Origin: Echinococcus granulosus
Lineage: Eukaryota; Platyhelminthes; Cestoda; Cyclophyllidea; Taeniidae
Reading direction: 5' to 3'
Assembly (NCBI RefSeq): GCF_000524195.1
Contig: NW_020170383.1
Coordinates: 87,111-151,110 of the forward strand
DNA: 64,000 nucleotides
Below are positions 49,901 through 57,489 of this stretch, piece by piece (positions within the stretch are counted from its first letter, which is position 1; the number at the start of each line of letters is the position of its first letter). The notes below the pieces were generated by a model. That model did no database searches, was not told the DNA's origin, and saw only the letters and a list, made by a program, of their open reading frames with translations. The translations under genes and the position numbers were made by a program.

Positions 49901-52874
49901 TAGGCAGAAATATCCTTGTAATTGATGCATATCATTCGCAAAGAACTGACAACCCGTGGGATCTAACCACTTATAAATTTCACCCTTTTTTCAGGTTGGA
50001 GGATCCCTAGAATTGTTTATGACGGAGGATCAGAAAAAGTACTACCATGCTATGAAAAAGATGGTCAGAAGAACTCCACAAAAGCCTATTCCAAAGCCAA
50101 AGGTGAAATTGGACTTTTTTAATTTGATCTATACTACTTACTACTGGATTAAGCAATTGTTCAAACGATATGATAGCTCGTCGAGTGATACACAAAGGTG
50201 AAATATTTTGACGTACTGTGAAGCATTTTTAAAAGTTAATTTGGCTAATACAAAACGCTCATTAAAATGGAAGGCCTTCTTTGCTGAAATTACTGCTTCA
50301 AAGTCCTTCTCGAAGAAGCTGGAAGTGCTGCGTGTGTCATGGACGGGACGGTAACCGAAATCTCGGAGATTGATGTGTCTGTGGAGAAAAAGTGCCCAGC
50401 TTTGGCTGCTTCCCTTATTTCGAAAGTGCTTGTTTTGTCTGTAATGAAGCTTGTAGACAAATAATATTTTTTTTGGTTTTTGTGTTACCTCCAACGGCAT
50501 AGTAAACGGGTTTCACAAAGGAGTGAGGTGGAAAACTCAACAAACGTCACATTTTTGTTTATTCCTCTTTTATGAAAACCAAGAATCACGAAACCTGTTT
50601 TGGAGTATAGGTTTGCAGTGAATTTGTCTCTCCATTGAGGTACGTTTGCCGCACTTTATTCGTATTAAACGTACATCAGATATTGCCACAGTTAGAAATT
50701 TTAACTGATGAGTTTTTTGAGATCCCTTGTGAATCCCACCCGTTGCACACATTGCAGTCACAAAAGATCCCCGTTTTTGAGTTTTGTAAATAATTCTGGA
50801 AATCTGCAGCATCTTTGGCTCCATGAGATCGCCAAAATCCTGTTGTCGTTGTTACGCCGATGCAAGGCATCAGCTAAACCATCTTCTGCTTTATGACGTC
50901 AAATGACTTGAAAGCAAAGTCTAAATATGTTTTTTCGCTAACTTGCAAGAATTACTCTCGTTTTTTATTCCATTATACAAACAATTTTTTCGAAAGATAC
51001 AGAGTTGGGTGAAATTGAGAAGACTTATGTGCTTCTACTGATATGCAATTCAGTAGGAAAAGGAGCTTGTCGCAGAGCTCCAAAGAATTAATGCAAGAAT
51101 TTTCACGACACCATCATCCAATTTTGACTGAATAAGTTATCTAACACCACACTTTTTCACAAAATCAACCCCTATCATTGGAGTCGAGAAAACGTTCGGG
51201 AGCATACAGAACACTTTGGCGTGAAGGGCGGTTAATCGCTGTTTTCATTTTGCCATTACTGGATGAATGTTTTGCTATGCGCTGCAGTTCTGGATGTCAA
51301 AGTGGATCTTCAAGGTGATCTCCAACCGCAATTTTGACCTCTTCATTCTGGGAATGATTGGACTTAACACCCTCATCATGTGCTTCGAGCATCATCACCA
51401 GCCAGAGTGGATGAAACAGACAATGGAGATTGTCAATAAGATGTTTATCATTATCTTTACGTGCGAATTCATTCTCAAGCTCATCGGTCAACGCTGGTAC
51501 TACTTTAAAGACCCCTGGAATATTTTTGACTGCTGCATTGTTATATTCTCACTCGTTTGTAAGTTCCCTTTCTTTTGTTGCTAAAAAAGGCTCTTCACTT
51601 CCCCTTAAGCCATATAACGCATTCTTCTGTCACGCTTGGATCTTATCTAAGTTTTTTTTTCAATTCGGATCTTTAGGTTGGGGACTGGAGGACCTGATGA
51701 CCACGCTGCCCGTTCCGCCAACAACAATTCGAATTGTGCGCCTCTTCCGGGTGGGTCGAGTGCTGCGATTGGTAAAATCGGCCCGTGGGATTCGCACCCT
51801 CCTCTTTGCACTGATCGTGTCACTACCGGCACTTTTTAATGTGGCTCTTCTCCTCTTTCTCACTGCTTTTGTCTACTCCATCGTTGGCATGTCCTTCTTC
51901 GGGAAGGTAGCCTACTATGCGGGAATTGATGCAGAATTTAACTTTGAAACATTCCCACAGGCCTTCATCATCCTGTTGCAGATATCAACCTCTGCGGGTA
52001 ACTGTTCTTGATTAGTGTCTAGGGCAAATTTTAACCACCTTAATAGGTTGGAGTAGTGTATTCGAGGGCTTGAGCAACACAGATCCCGCCTACTGCAGTC
52101 AGGAGGAGGGAACGTGTGGCAGTTTCCTCTGGGCGACATTATTCCTCGTCTCTTACCTCGTAATCTCCTTCATGGTCATCATCAACATGTACATTGCTGT
52201 CATCTTGGAAAATTTCAGTCAGGCTACTGAGGACGTTCAACAGGGCCTAACACAGGTGGGTTGCATGCAAATTGAAGCTCTAGTAGGAAAACAACCAGGC
52301 ATTGCCCGAATACTTACCTAGACATCTCTGGTATCCACCGTTTACTCCTCAGATCGCAACTTTTCATTAATACTCAAACTTAACGGTTTTCCATCCATAT
52401 TAGGACGAGTTCGACGCATTCTATGAAGTCTGGGAACTGTACGACGTCCACGCACTCGGCTTCATCGAGCTTCAACACCTGGAGGAATTTGTTGAACGCA
52501 TCGGTCCCCCATTGGGTATCCCTCGACCCAACCGAATCCGCTTAGCCTGCCTCTCTGTTCAAATCTGTTCTCAAGATCGCATTTTCTGTATGGACCTGCT
52601 GGACGCTCTCACCCGCAATTTCCTTGGCCGTCTCACCACGGAACATCCCGAGACCCTGGTTGAACAAGTTGAAGTGGGCAGCTCGCAGAACCAGGATGGA
52701 ACCATTGATAGGATCAACTTTGTAGCCAAGGCGGCAAAGGAACCAGCTGTGCCTATAAGCAACACATATGAGCGACAGCGCGAACGCATGGCTGCCTACA
52801 AGATTCTCTACTTCTGGCGCAGTAGACGGAAGTCGTCGGAGAGTTGCGTCAGAGTTGAGGAAACAGATTCGTGA
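30375..52874 (+). CDS. Nav1: Voltage-gated sodium channel alpha subunit, Nav1 type (complete, 33 exons)
   Basis: Pore-forming four-domain channel of the plasma membrane that carries the rapid sodium current of action potentials. I joined 33 exons; every junction keeps phase and the total is 5,964 nt (1,987 residues). Exons: 30375-30525, 31625-31920, 32185-32318, 32612-32683, 32976-33104, 33324-33418, 33902-34177, 34290-34421, 34788-34830, 35395-35551, 35798-35962, 36312-36440, 37725-37930, 39006-39091, 39689-39933, 40010-40246, 40604-40777, 40850-41212, 43106-43296, 43932-44059, 45270-45339, 45642-45966, 46557-46730, 47327-47458, 47538-47643, 49030-49205, 49438-49491, 49585-49722, 49995-50102, 51288-51558, 51677-51997, 52047-52255, 52404-52874. 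Filter residues D487, E1000, K1468 and A1761 give DEKA, which separates it from Cav (EEEE), invertebrate Nav2 (DEEA) and NALCN. The start is the only in-frame ATG in exon 1. Two introns need GC donors (40247, 46731). The exon 3/4 junction is the least certain. Confidence 0.93.
32185..35962 (+). CDS. Nav1: Nav exons 3-11: domain I (S1-S6 and pore)
   Basis: Residues 150-550. Exons 3-4 give the pre-S1 helix and S1 ([10 protein letters not shown]), exon 5 S2-S3 ([14 protein letters not shown]), exon 6 the S4 sensor ([12 protein letters not shown], charges R-R-R-K), exon 7 S5 and the start of the turret, exons 8-9 the extracellular loop with N-glycosylation sequons (NFT, NYS, NLT), exon 10 the pore helix and filter ([15 protein letters not shown]487 in the filter, Y488 aromatic), and exon 11 S6 ([15 protein letters not shown]). 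Exon 9 is only 43 nt. Exon 3 ends at a weak donor (AT|gtctaa), and the join to exon 4 leaves the S1 approach two residues longer than in vertebrate Nav, so this boundary could be a few codons off. Confidence 0.88.
34885..35045 (-). mobile_element. Solo LTR in sodium channel intron 9
   Basis: Contains cagtagaatatgtactaccg, agaagggctgggaggctatc and gaagagttaaacaatcaagg. It lies antisense to the channel gene. A poly-C/pyrimidine stretch follows at about 35128-35142. Confidence 0.65.
36312..39933 (+). CDS. Nav1: Nav exons 12-15: domain I-II linker
   Basis: Residues 551-772, cytoplasmic and poorly conserved. Exon 12 is acidic, then has [12 protein letters not shown], a basic-Ser motif that could be a protein kinase A site (RRHS). 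Exon 13 (37725-37930) and exon 14 (39006-39091) resemble nothing I know and are supported by phase, open frame and flanking splice sites only. Exon 15 ends in a Cys-rich stretch ([10 protein letters not shown]) leading to domain II, as in other Nav channels. Intron 12 holds a whole TRIM-like element and intron 13 a ~330-bp tandem array. Confidence 0.75.
36610..37533 (-). mobile_element. TRIM-like element, complete, in sodium channel intron 12
   Basis: LTRs at about 36610-36785 and 37338-37533 (196 bp). Between them the + strand has aacccctccctcccat (polypurine tract on the minus strand), cggccatcacaacgtagtcg, agagatatttgatcccagcg and tgctgtccagtcctgtc. Antisense to the gene. Confidence 0.72.
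38068..38099. repeat. Perfect 13-bp inverted repeat, 6-nt loop
   Basis: ATATTTTTGCGTG, loop TGTGTT, CACGCAAAAATAT. It lies in sodium channel intron 13 at the left edge of the ~330-bp tandem array. Confidence 0.93.
38090..39000 (+). repeat. ~330-bp tandem repeat, three diverged units, in intron 13
   Basis: Landmarks recur in order: catcacttgaataaa (38198, 38529, 38852 variant), tactactgaattgacgtca (38391, 38733), taatgcttgga/taatgcatggc and a Py-rich ccttttgaaa/cag-like end. The third unit's end is the splice acceptor of exon 14 (39006). A small hairpin (arms aatcggtt/aaccgatt) sits in unit 2 at 38542-38563. Confidence 0.75.
40010..41212 (+). CDS. Nav1: Nav exons 16-18: domain II
   Basis: Residues 773-1030. 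Exon 16 carries a Cys-rich pre-S1 ([15 protein letters not shown]) and S1 ([20 protein letters not shown]). Exon 17 has S2-S3 ([16 protein letters not shown]) and the first part of S4 ([11 protein letters not shown]). Exon 18 completes S4 ([10 protein letters not shown]) and contains S5, the pore ([17 protein letters not shown]; filter E1000) and the start of S6. Exon 16 joins exon 17 in frame only if the donor is TAT|gcaagt at 40247; the nearby GT at 40251 is out of phase. Confidence 0.92.
40430..40535 (-). mobile_element. LTR fragment in sodium channel intron 16
   Basis: Family core ggaggccatgccacagcgtg, gaagtacacttaagtgcctg, cgagttaaacaaac. Truncated at its left end. Antisense to the gene. 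Confidence 0.55.
42491..42516. repeat. Perfect 26-bp palindrome, no spacer
   Basis: Half-site GCATTTCAACAGC is followed immediately by its exact reverse complement. It lies in sodium channel intron 18, 1.3 kb after exon 18. Another short palindrome, CATATTTG-A-CAAATATG, lies 90 bp upstream (42396-42412). Confidence 0.95.
42635..42810 (-). mobile_element. Decayed LTR in sodium channel intron 18
   Basis: Weak but collinear similarity: gccccgagtcttctcc, acggaagggatgtcaggcta, atggccatgccagagagcgc, gaagtgcctgcatagac. Antisense to the gene. Confidence 0.42.
43106..45339 (+). CDS. Nav1: Nav exons 19-21: domain II S6 end and start of II-III linker
   Basis: Residues 1031-1159. Exon 19 finishes S6 ([16 protein letters not shown]), then has the charged helix [18 protein letters not shown] typical of Nav proximal II-III linkers and a Cys/Arg cluster (RRRRCCCR). 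Exons 20 and 21 are short, acidic and Ser-rich, without recognised motifs; open frame and phased splice sites support them. Introns around them are large (1.9 kb before exon 19, 1.2 kb before exon 21) and contain TRIM-like copies. Confidence 0.8.
44111..45180 (-). mobile_element. TRIM-like element, complete, in sodium channel intron 20
   Basis: LTRs 44111-44265 (TGTTTAGCGCC...CATTACA) and 45008-45180. The interior shares cctcagtcaacctcctgcgt, ggctaccacaacgtagtcga and cagagatgcccacccaaatc with other copies. Flanks are AGTG and AGTA, a possible imperfect 4-bp target-site duplication. Antisense to the gene. Confidence 0.72.
45642..49722 (+). CDS. Nav1: Nav exons 22-28: distal II-III linker and domain III
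   Basis: Residues 1160-1528. Exon 22 has an acidic linker, then [20 protein letters not shown] and S1. Exon 23 gives S2-S3 ([12 protein letters not shown]). Exon 24 gives S4 ([20 protein letters not shown], nearly identical to other Nav). Exon 25 is S4-S5/S5, exon 26 the turret with sequons NRT and NVS and the pore helix ([16 protein letters not shown]), exon 27 the filter ([16 protein letters not shown]1468), exon 28 S6 ([15 protein letters not shown]). Lysine in the filter makes this Nav1 rather than Nav2. Exon 23 to 24 needs the donor ACG|gcaagt at 46731. Confidence 0.93.
47760..48773 (-). mobile_element. TRIM-like element, complete, in sodium channel intron 25
   Basis: LTRs about 47760-47914 and 48610-48773 (ends cattaca). 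The first is followed by tagtccctctcttccctt, a polypurine tract on the minus strand. Interior segments gtgctctccacggtcatc and gtagagaggtggaggaggtg are shared with the copies at 12, 37 and 45 kb. Antisense to the gene. Confidence 0.72.
49995..50102 (+). CDS. Nav1: Nav exon 29: III-IV linker with fast-inactivation motif LFMT
   Basis: Residues 1529-1564. Contains [17 protein letters not shown] and PQKPIPKPK, the most conserved cytoplasmic segment of Nav channels. The hydrophobic inactivation particle is IFM in vertebrates and MFM in insects; here it is LFM (1535-1537). The donor used is CCAAAG|gtgaaa, which keeps phase with exon 30. The frame stays open for another 95 nt to a second, nearly identical donor at 50198 (ACAAAG|gtgaaa). 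Confidence 0.93.
51288..52255 (+). CDS. Nav1: Nav exons 30-32: domain IV
   Basis: Residues 1565-1831. Exon 30 gives S1-S3 ([36 protein letters not shown]). Exon 31 gives S4 ([20 protein letters not shown], with eight basic residues counting the following RGIR), S5, and the pore helix with filter A1761 (ISTSAG). Exon 32 continues GWSSVFEG and S6 ([19 protein letters not shown]). Serine 1764 replaces the aspartate found three residues after the filter alanine in vertebrate and insect channels. Confidence 0.93.
52404..52874 (+). CDS. Nav1: Nav exon 33: C-terminal EF-hand-like domain and stop
   Basis: Residues 1832-1987 and [23 protein letters not shown] starts the EF-hand-like fold that follows S6 in all Nav channels, and [18 protein letters not shown] its second half. 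The calmodulin-binding IQ motif normally found about 100 residues later is not recognisable; the matching position reads [12 protein letters not shown], with basic residues kept but the Ile-Gln core lost. The tail is short and ends EETDS. The next gene is convergent, with 288 bp between the stop codons. Confidence 0.92.
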   Translation, partial: DEFDAFYEVWELYDVHALGFIELQHLEEFVERIGPPLGIPRPNRIRLACLSVQICSQDRIFCMDLLDALTRNFLGRLTTEHPETLVEQVEVGSSQNQDGTIDRINFVAKAAKEPAVPISNTYERQRERMAAYKILYFWRSRRKSSESCVRVEETDS

Positions 52875-53162
52875 AAAGAGCTAGCTGTCCATTCCCATCC
52901 ATTTTGCTCTTACCCATATCCCCTTTTTATTCACACTATATGAGGTTGCATATCCCATCGGCACCATGAATGGTAAATACAAGTGTGATTTACTGATGAT
53001 TTAATTATTCTAAACCGCTGAGGCAGCAGATGAGGGTTCTGGAAGTTCACCAATTGCACTGAGGTTCCAGTGCTACACAAAAGGTAAATATGGTTGCATC
53101 GTGATTTTAGTCAATATACAACATTACGCATCCGACAGCAATGTAAAAGGAAAAGTAAAGTG

Positions 53163-54353
53163 CTACTTTATTGTTTCTGAAAGCTGCTTCCAAATGGCGT
53201 AGTTAACAGCTACCGAAGGAGTCATAGCCTGTGTTGCAGCCTGGGCAATTTTCATGGCCTCCATAGATCCACCAAGGGGCTGAAAAGCAGCAAAAAACGT
53301 CATCAGGACGAAAAGACGTTGAGATGAAATAGAAAAAAATAACACACATGCAAATTATCGACACCGAAAGCTGCTTCACAATTATGAGGCTGCTTGAGGA
53401 GACACCTAATCCTGCCGCCACTTGCAGGAGATGTTGTCGGATTGTCCTTAAGAATGGAAGATGCAGAAGTGTCCAGAACAACATGAGTATTGTCAAGAAG
53501 CGACAGATCACCTAATCGACTGTTCATCCACTTTTCAATCAATCTGCGTTGAAGTAAGAGCAAACAGAGGGTTGTGATCGACTGCCAAAAGGCCAGAAAA
53601 AAACAGTCCACTTCGATGCTTACGTGTTAACATCCGCCTCTGGACTGGGTGATTGCTGTACATTGGTTGTGGTGTTTGCTTCCCGCTGTGAAACATCAAG
53701 TTTTTCTTTCTCAATATCTCTTAGATGTATTGCTTCCTCTAAGAATTCGCGTTTCTTCACCATTATGCTTGTCAGATGATTGACTTTGAAATCTAATCGG
53801 TTTTTGAGCTAAAAACACAACAGGCATCAAAAAGCATAAAAGTTGTCCTTGAATCACCACTGACCAACGCGATCAAAAAGGATGCGTAAATAACAAAAAA
53901 AGGTGAAAAATGTCACTTGCTTCCTCGTAGAATAAAGGAACATCACCATCGTTATAACCAGCATCTTTTAATTTTTCGAGCACACGTTGACGCATAGTCT
54001 AAAAAATAAGAAATGCATGCAAAACAAAACTAATGAAATACTCTTATCCTTTCGCGAAGGTCGTCGATTCTGCGTGTATATTCATCGACCTGCTTTTGTT
54101 CTACAAAAAAGTTAAAAACAGACAAGGAGCACACAACGAACTTTGTGATAAACTCTCAAATATCTTTGCTGTATCAGGTAGGTGGGTGGTAGGAGGATCT
54201 TCAACCGTGAAATCTGCTAAATAAGGTGGTAAAAATTGAAAAAATACCATTTTCATCGATTGATTGAATAAGCATCGAGATAGCGTCTGATGAAGCAGCT
54301 GACACCAGAATATCATTCAACTTGTCAATTCGCGAGGTGGTTAAAGTCGGCAT
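53163..54353 (-). CDS. Unrecognised 266-residue coiled-coil protein (7 exons)
   Basis: I do not recognise this protein. Exons (transcript order): 54353-54248, 54216-54142, 54100-54042, 53998-53921, 53808-53624, 53543-53363, 53279-53163. Together they are 801 nt, all in phase, from ATG to TAG. The middle reads as a coiled coil: QKQVDEYTRRIDDLRERIR, then MRQRVLEKLKDAGY, then LKNRLDFKVNHLTSIMVKKR and EFLEEAIHLRDIEKEKLDVS. A Ser/Pro/Thr-rich linker follows, then a hydrophobic tail ending VAVNYAIWKQLSETIK. No signal peptide or membrane segment is seen. The exon 4 donor appears to be GAA|gcaagt (GC type); a GT alternative that keeps phase (GGTGAT|gttcct) would remove six residues. AATAAA overlaps the last codons. 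Exons 3-5 are the most secure; the exon 2 and 6 donors are weaker. Confidence 0.72.
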
Positions 54354-54997
54354 CTAGAAAGATAATAACGTTACGACGCCGATTACGCAAAAATTCAACT
54401 TGCATCGAAATTGTTAGCAAAATATGGGAGATTTTCCTACCAAATTAGAGCTATGGACTGCCCTAAGGTACAGAGACAGCGTAATATTCATCAAAATCCT
54501 ATTCTAAAAAATTCGAAAATTCCAATTTTCGTGAAGCCGCCGAGTGTAAGTCCAAATCCTAGTGCCTAACAAGTGCAACGAGATTGTTGGAAACAAGACT
54601 TAACAAACGTTAAACTCAGCGGCTTAAATTTCCAAAAACGCCACACAATAATCCTAAGACTTTAGGCAGAAAATCGACATAGGAATGTGGGGGTAGGGGA
54701 GCCACAGAAAAACGACACAGGCTAAAGATACCGAAATGGCAAGTGACATATACACACCAAAAAACTCAAGGCTCTTTGTGTTAAAATGCGCGTTAGGCAA
54801 TATCAAAACAAGTCGGTAGAACAAGCAATAAGCGCCAGGAAAACCCTTCCTAGCAAGTAACAAAATATAAGATTTACTATAAGTTTTGCAATTAAATTTT
54901 TTAAAACTTATTATTGCCTTCTAAAATCTGTTTTTTTTAAGTTTACCATACTATTAATAAACCAAAATCATTGCCATGAAAGCAGAAATAATACATA
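54354..54997. other. Upstream region of the coiled-coil gene
   Basis: AT-rich with no coding segment recognised. It would contain the minus-strand promoter, but no TATA box or known site stands out. Confidence 0.5.
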
Positions 54998-56240
54998 GCT
55001 GTGTAATACTATGTTGGTTAATTTCACGGCATTGGTAAGGCATTACTTTTGGACCTTGGCATTTGTCTTCTTGTATTACGCTGGGTAGTCTGGCCTTTGG
55101 GACTTGCTAGTACCTTAAACACCTTCTCTGTGCAGAATGTATATTCTACGCATGTATTGTGTCTTCTTTTGTCTTCAGAAAAGTCTCGGGATGCTACATT
55201 CGTAGCAGCGGGCAGCAAACCCGATCATAAAGGACATGTATCCTAGTTTTCCACTTCTACGTGATAAACCTCAGTGGACAGGAAGAAGTACATATGCTAC
55301 GGATGTTAGAATGGTGATAACCCCTAATAGAAGGCTTAAAGTTGGCATCTATCCCAGTCCTGTGTTTTACTGAAGAGCTGTTAACAACTGAAGCGACACT
55401 AGCCGTGAACCATCTGGAAGTTTCGTTACGGACTTTGCCTACCGTCCCCCATGGACCTGTTTTGAATCCCATCCTTCCTTACACAAATCTACTTTTAGGC
55501 CGGTGTTCCTACATCCACGTATGGACACGCATGATAGCCAGCGCAGTTGCCCCTCTTGAATCAGGTTCCTAAGCCAGACGAAACTCCAGATCTAGTTAAG
55601 CTGCCAAGAGGGATCAGTGACGTTGAGGTTAAGTATCTCCTGAGTTGCACGCTAATTTGGTGACTGGCACGGTCGGCTCGAGGGTGTTTCTCTGCAGCAC
55701 TGGCTACGTTGTAATAGCTGAAGCAGGAGGTCAACCTGTGGGAGTGCCGGGGACGATGCTCAAAAGAGGAGGGAGGATATGTAATGCGACGGTGGTTTAT
55801 CCCTCGGGATTGCTGAGCCACCACTTTTGTACTTTGAATTAACCTTCTTGTGCCTTGCTGGGTGGCTGGCCTTTGGGCCATGCTAGTATCCCAAACACCT
55901 TCTCTACGCTGAATATATATATTCTGCCCTACTATTGTGTCTTCTTTCGTCTTCAGGAAGTCTCGGGACGCTATAGTATCGTTGTACTGCATTAAAATGA
56001 GGCCAATGTNNNNNNNNNNNNNNNNNNNNNNNNNNNNNNNNNNNNNNNNNNNNNNNNNNNNNNNNNNNNNNNNNNNNNNNNNNNNNNNNNNNNNNNNNNN
56101 NNNNNNNNNTGTGCCTTGCTGGGTGGCTGGCCTTTGGGCCATGCTAGTATCCCAAACACCTTCTCTACGCTGAATATATATATTCTGCCCTACTATTGTG
56201 TCTTCTTTCGTCTTCAGGAAGTCTCGGGATGCTACAGCTG
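54998..56240 (+). mobile_element. TRIM-like LTR element with three LTRs, spanning the assembly gap
   Basis: The clearest copy. The 5' LTR (55002-55197, 196 bp) starts TGTAATACTATG and ends GATGCTACA; a PBS-like TTCGTAGCAGCGGG follows. The interior runs to about 55761 and ends in the polypurine tract aaaagaggagggaggata (55762-55779). A second 196-bp LTR is at 55780-55975. After the gap, the last ~127 bp of a third LTR (56110-56236) differ from the second by about two bases. GCTG directly flanks both outer ends (54998-55001 and 56237-56240), a candidate 4-bp target-site duplication. No protein for integration or reverse transcription is encoded, so it would be non-autonomous. Confidence 0.75.
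56010..56109. other. Assembly gap (100 N)
   Basis: Exactly 100 Ns, the usual placeholder for a gap of unknown size. It sits between two near-identical LTR copies, so the assembler probably failed on the repeat. Confidence 0.99.
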
Positions 56241-56689
56241 GTGCAAAAACAGCTTAGAGCTACTAATATCGCTAAGATTTAAGCCTAGTTTTAGCTGCAC
56301 TAGGGCAAAGACACAAAAAGTGGCCCTAAACCAACCATGGGTTAAACCACAAACGCGTTATGTAACTTCTGTGATTTCTGGGCCTGATCTCGAGTGTTTC
56401 TCTATTTTTATCTTCAGCGTCTGCCACGACATCGTAACCATTACTAAAGGAAAAACATCTACGAGCCACTTGTGCCAGTCATGGAAGTGCCCATGCAACT
56501 GGAGTAATAATTGAGCGTAACGTGGTTGATTTCTTGTCGAAATTTTACTTAATCAGCTCTTGATCTGTGTGGATAGTGAGTTTGTAGGAAAAATCACTAC
56601 TTTTGCCATCACGCGTGTACTTAGCTAGTTCCAGAAACACTATAATTAAAAATAAAATACTGTTACTACCATGCTCTGAAAGGATAGGG

Positions 56690-57324
56690 TTTCGAGTTCA
56701 TTCTACTTCAACTCCTTTCGTGCTTTATAGCTCTTAGAAATATTTTTCCTTGTCCCATTTAGCTAGTGCAGAAGTGGATGAGGTATCGCGATTTCGCATA
56801 ATAGCTTTTTATAAAAGCATGGTAGGCAGCTTCGTAGCAAAATTTTCTGATTGATTTACGGGCGGTGTCTTTTTGGTTGATAATAGATTTCGTGCGGAGC
56901 ACAGGACAGGAAGAGTTGCTAAAACTTGAAGTCACTTTCAGCCCCTCCGTTATTGGCCACCACAGATCCGCAAAGCATGCACCTCTTTTTCTATAGGAGT
57001 AATTACATGGCAGTAGAAATCAGGATAGATATGCATCAAGGTAGGCCTCTTTTTTCGTCGTTACCAGTACACCTCCTCTACGCTTCTTCTACGACGAAAG
57101 AGGGTAAGATGTTCAGGCAGAATACATTGTAGCGTTCCGAGACTCCCTGAAGACGAAAGAAGACACAATACTTGGGCAGAATATATATTCAGCGCAGAGA
57201 AGGTGTCTGGGCTATTGGCATGGCCAAAAGGCCGGCCCACCCAGCGAGGTACAAGGGGGCTTATTCGAAGTACAAAAAAGTGGTGCCTCACCAGTGCCGA
57301 GGGATAAACCACAATCGTATTACA
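56690..57324 (-). mobile_element. TRIM-like element lacking one LTR
   Basis: Interior from about 56690 (gatgaggtatcgcgatttcg, gagcacaggacaggaagag) joined to an intact LTR 57128-57324 (TGTAGCGTTCCGAG...CGTATTACA). Just before the LTR a short LTR-like scrap (gacgaaagagggtaagatgt) suggests a second small insertion. A further fragment lies at about 57330-57400. Confidence 0.65.
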
Positions 57325-57489
57325 AAATGTATTGGACGTATAGTAGGGCTTGAGGCTACTGGCATGGCGCGGTGGTCAGTTTATTCTTTGAATGTACAAT
57401 GATAAAGAGAGAAAGGGGCTCCATTTCTAAAACAGACAGTTAAAACTAAAGTGTCACACTAATAGCTTGGGAGCACACACATTTAGCAA

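Noticed and set aside
50570..50870. Two overlapping minus-strand open frames in sodium channel intron 29 with protein-like composition ([16 protein letters not shown])
   Set aside because: The frames shift relative to each other, no splice-linked exons flank them and I cannot name a family. Possibly a decayed insert, but not supportable as a gene.
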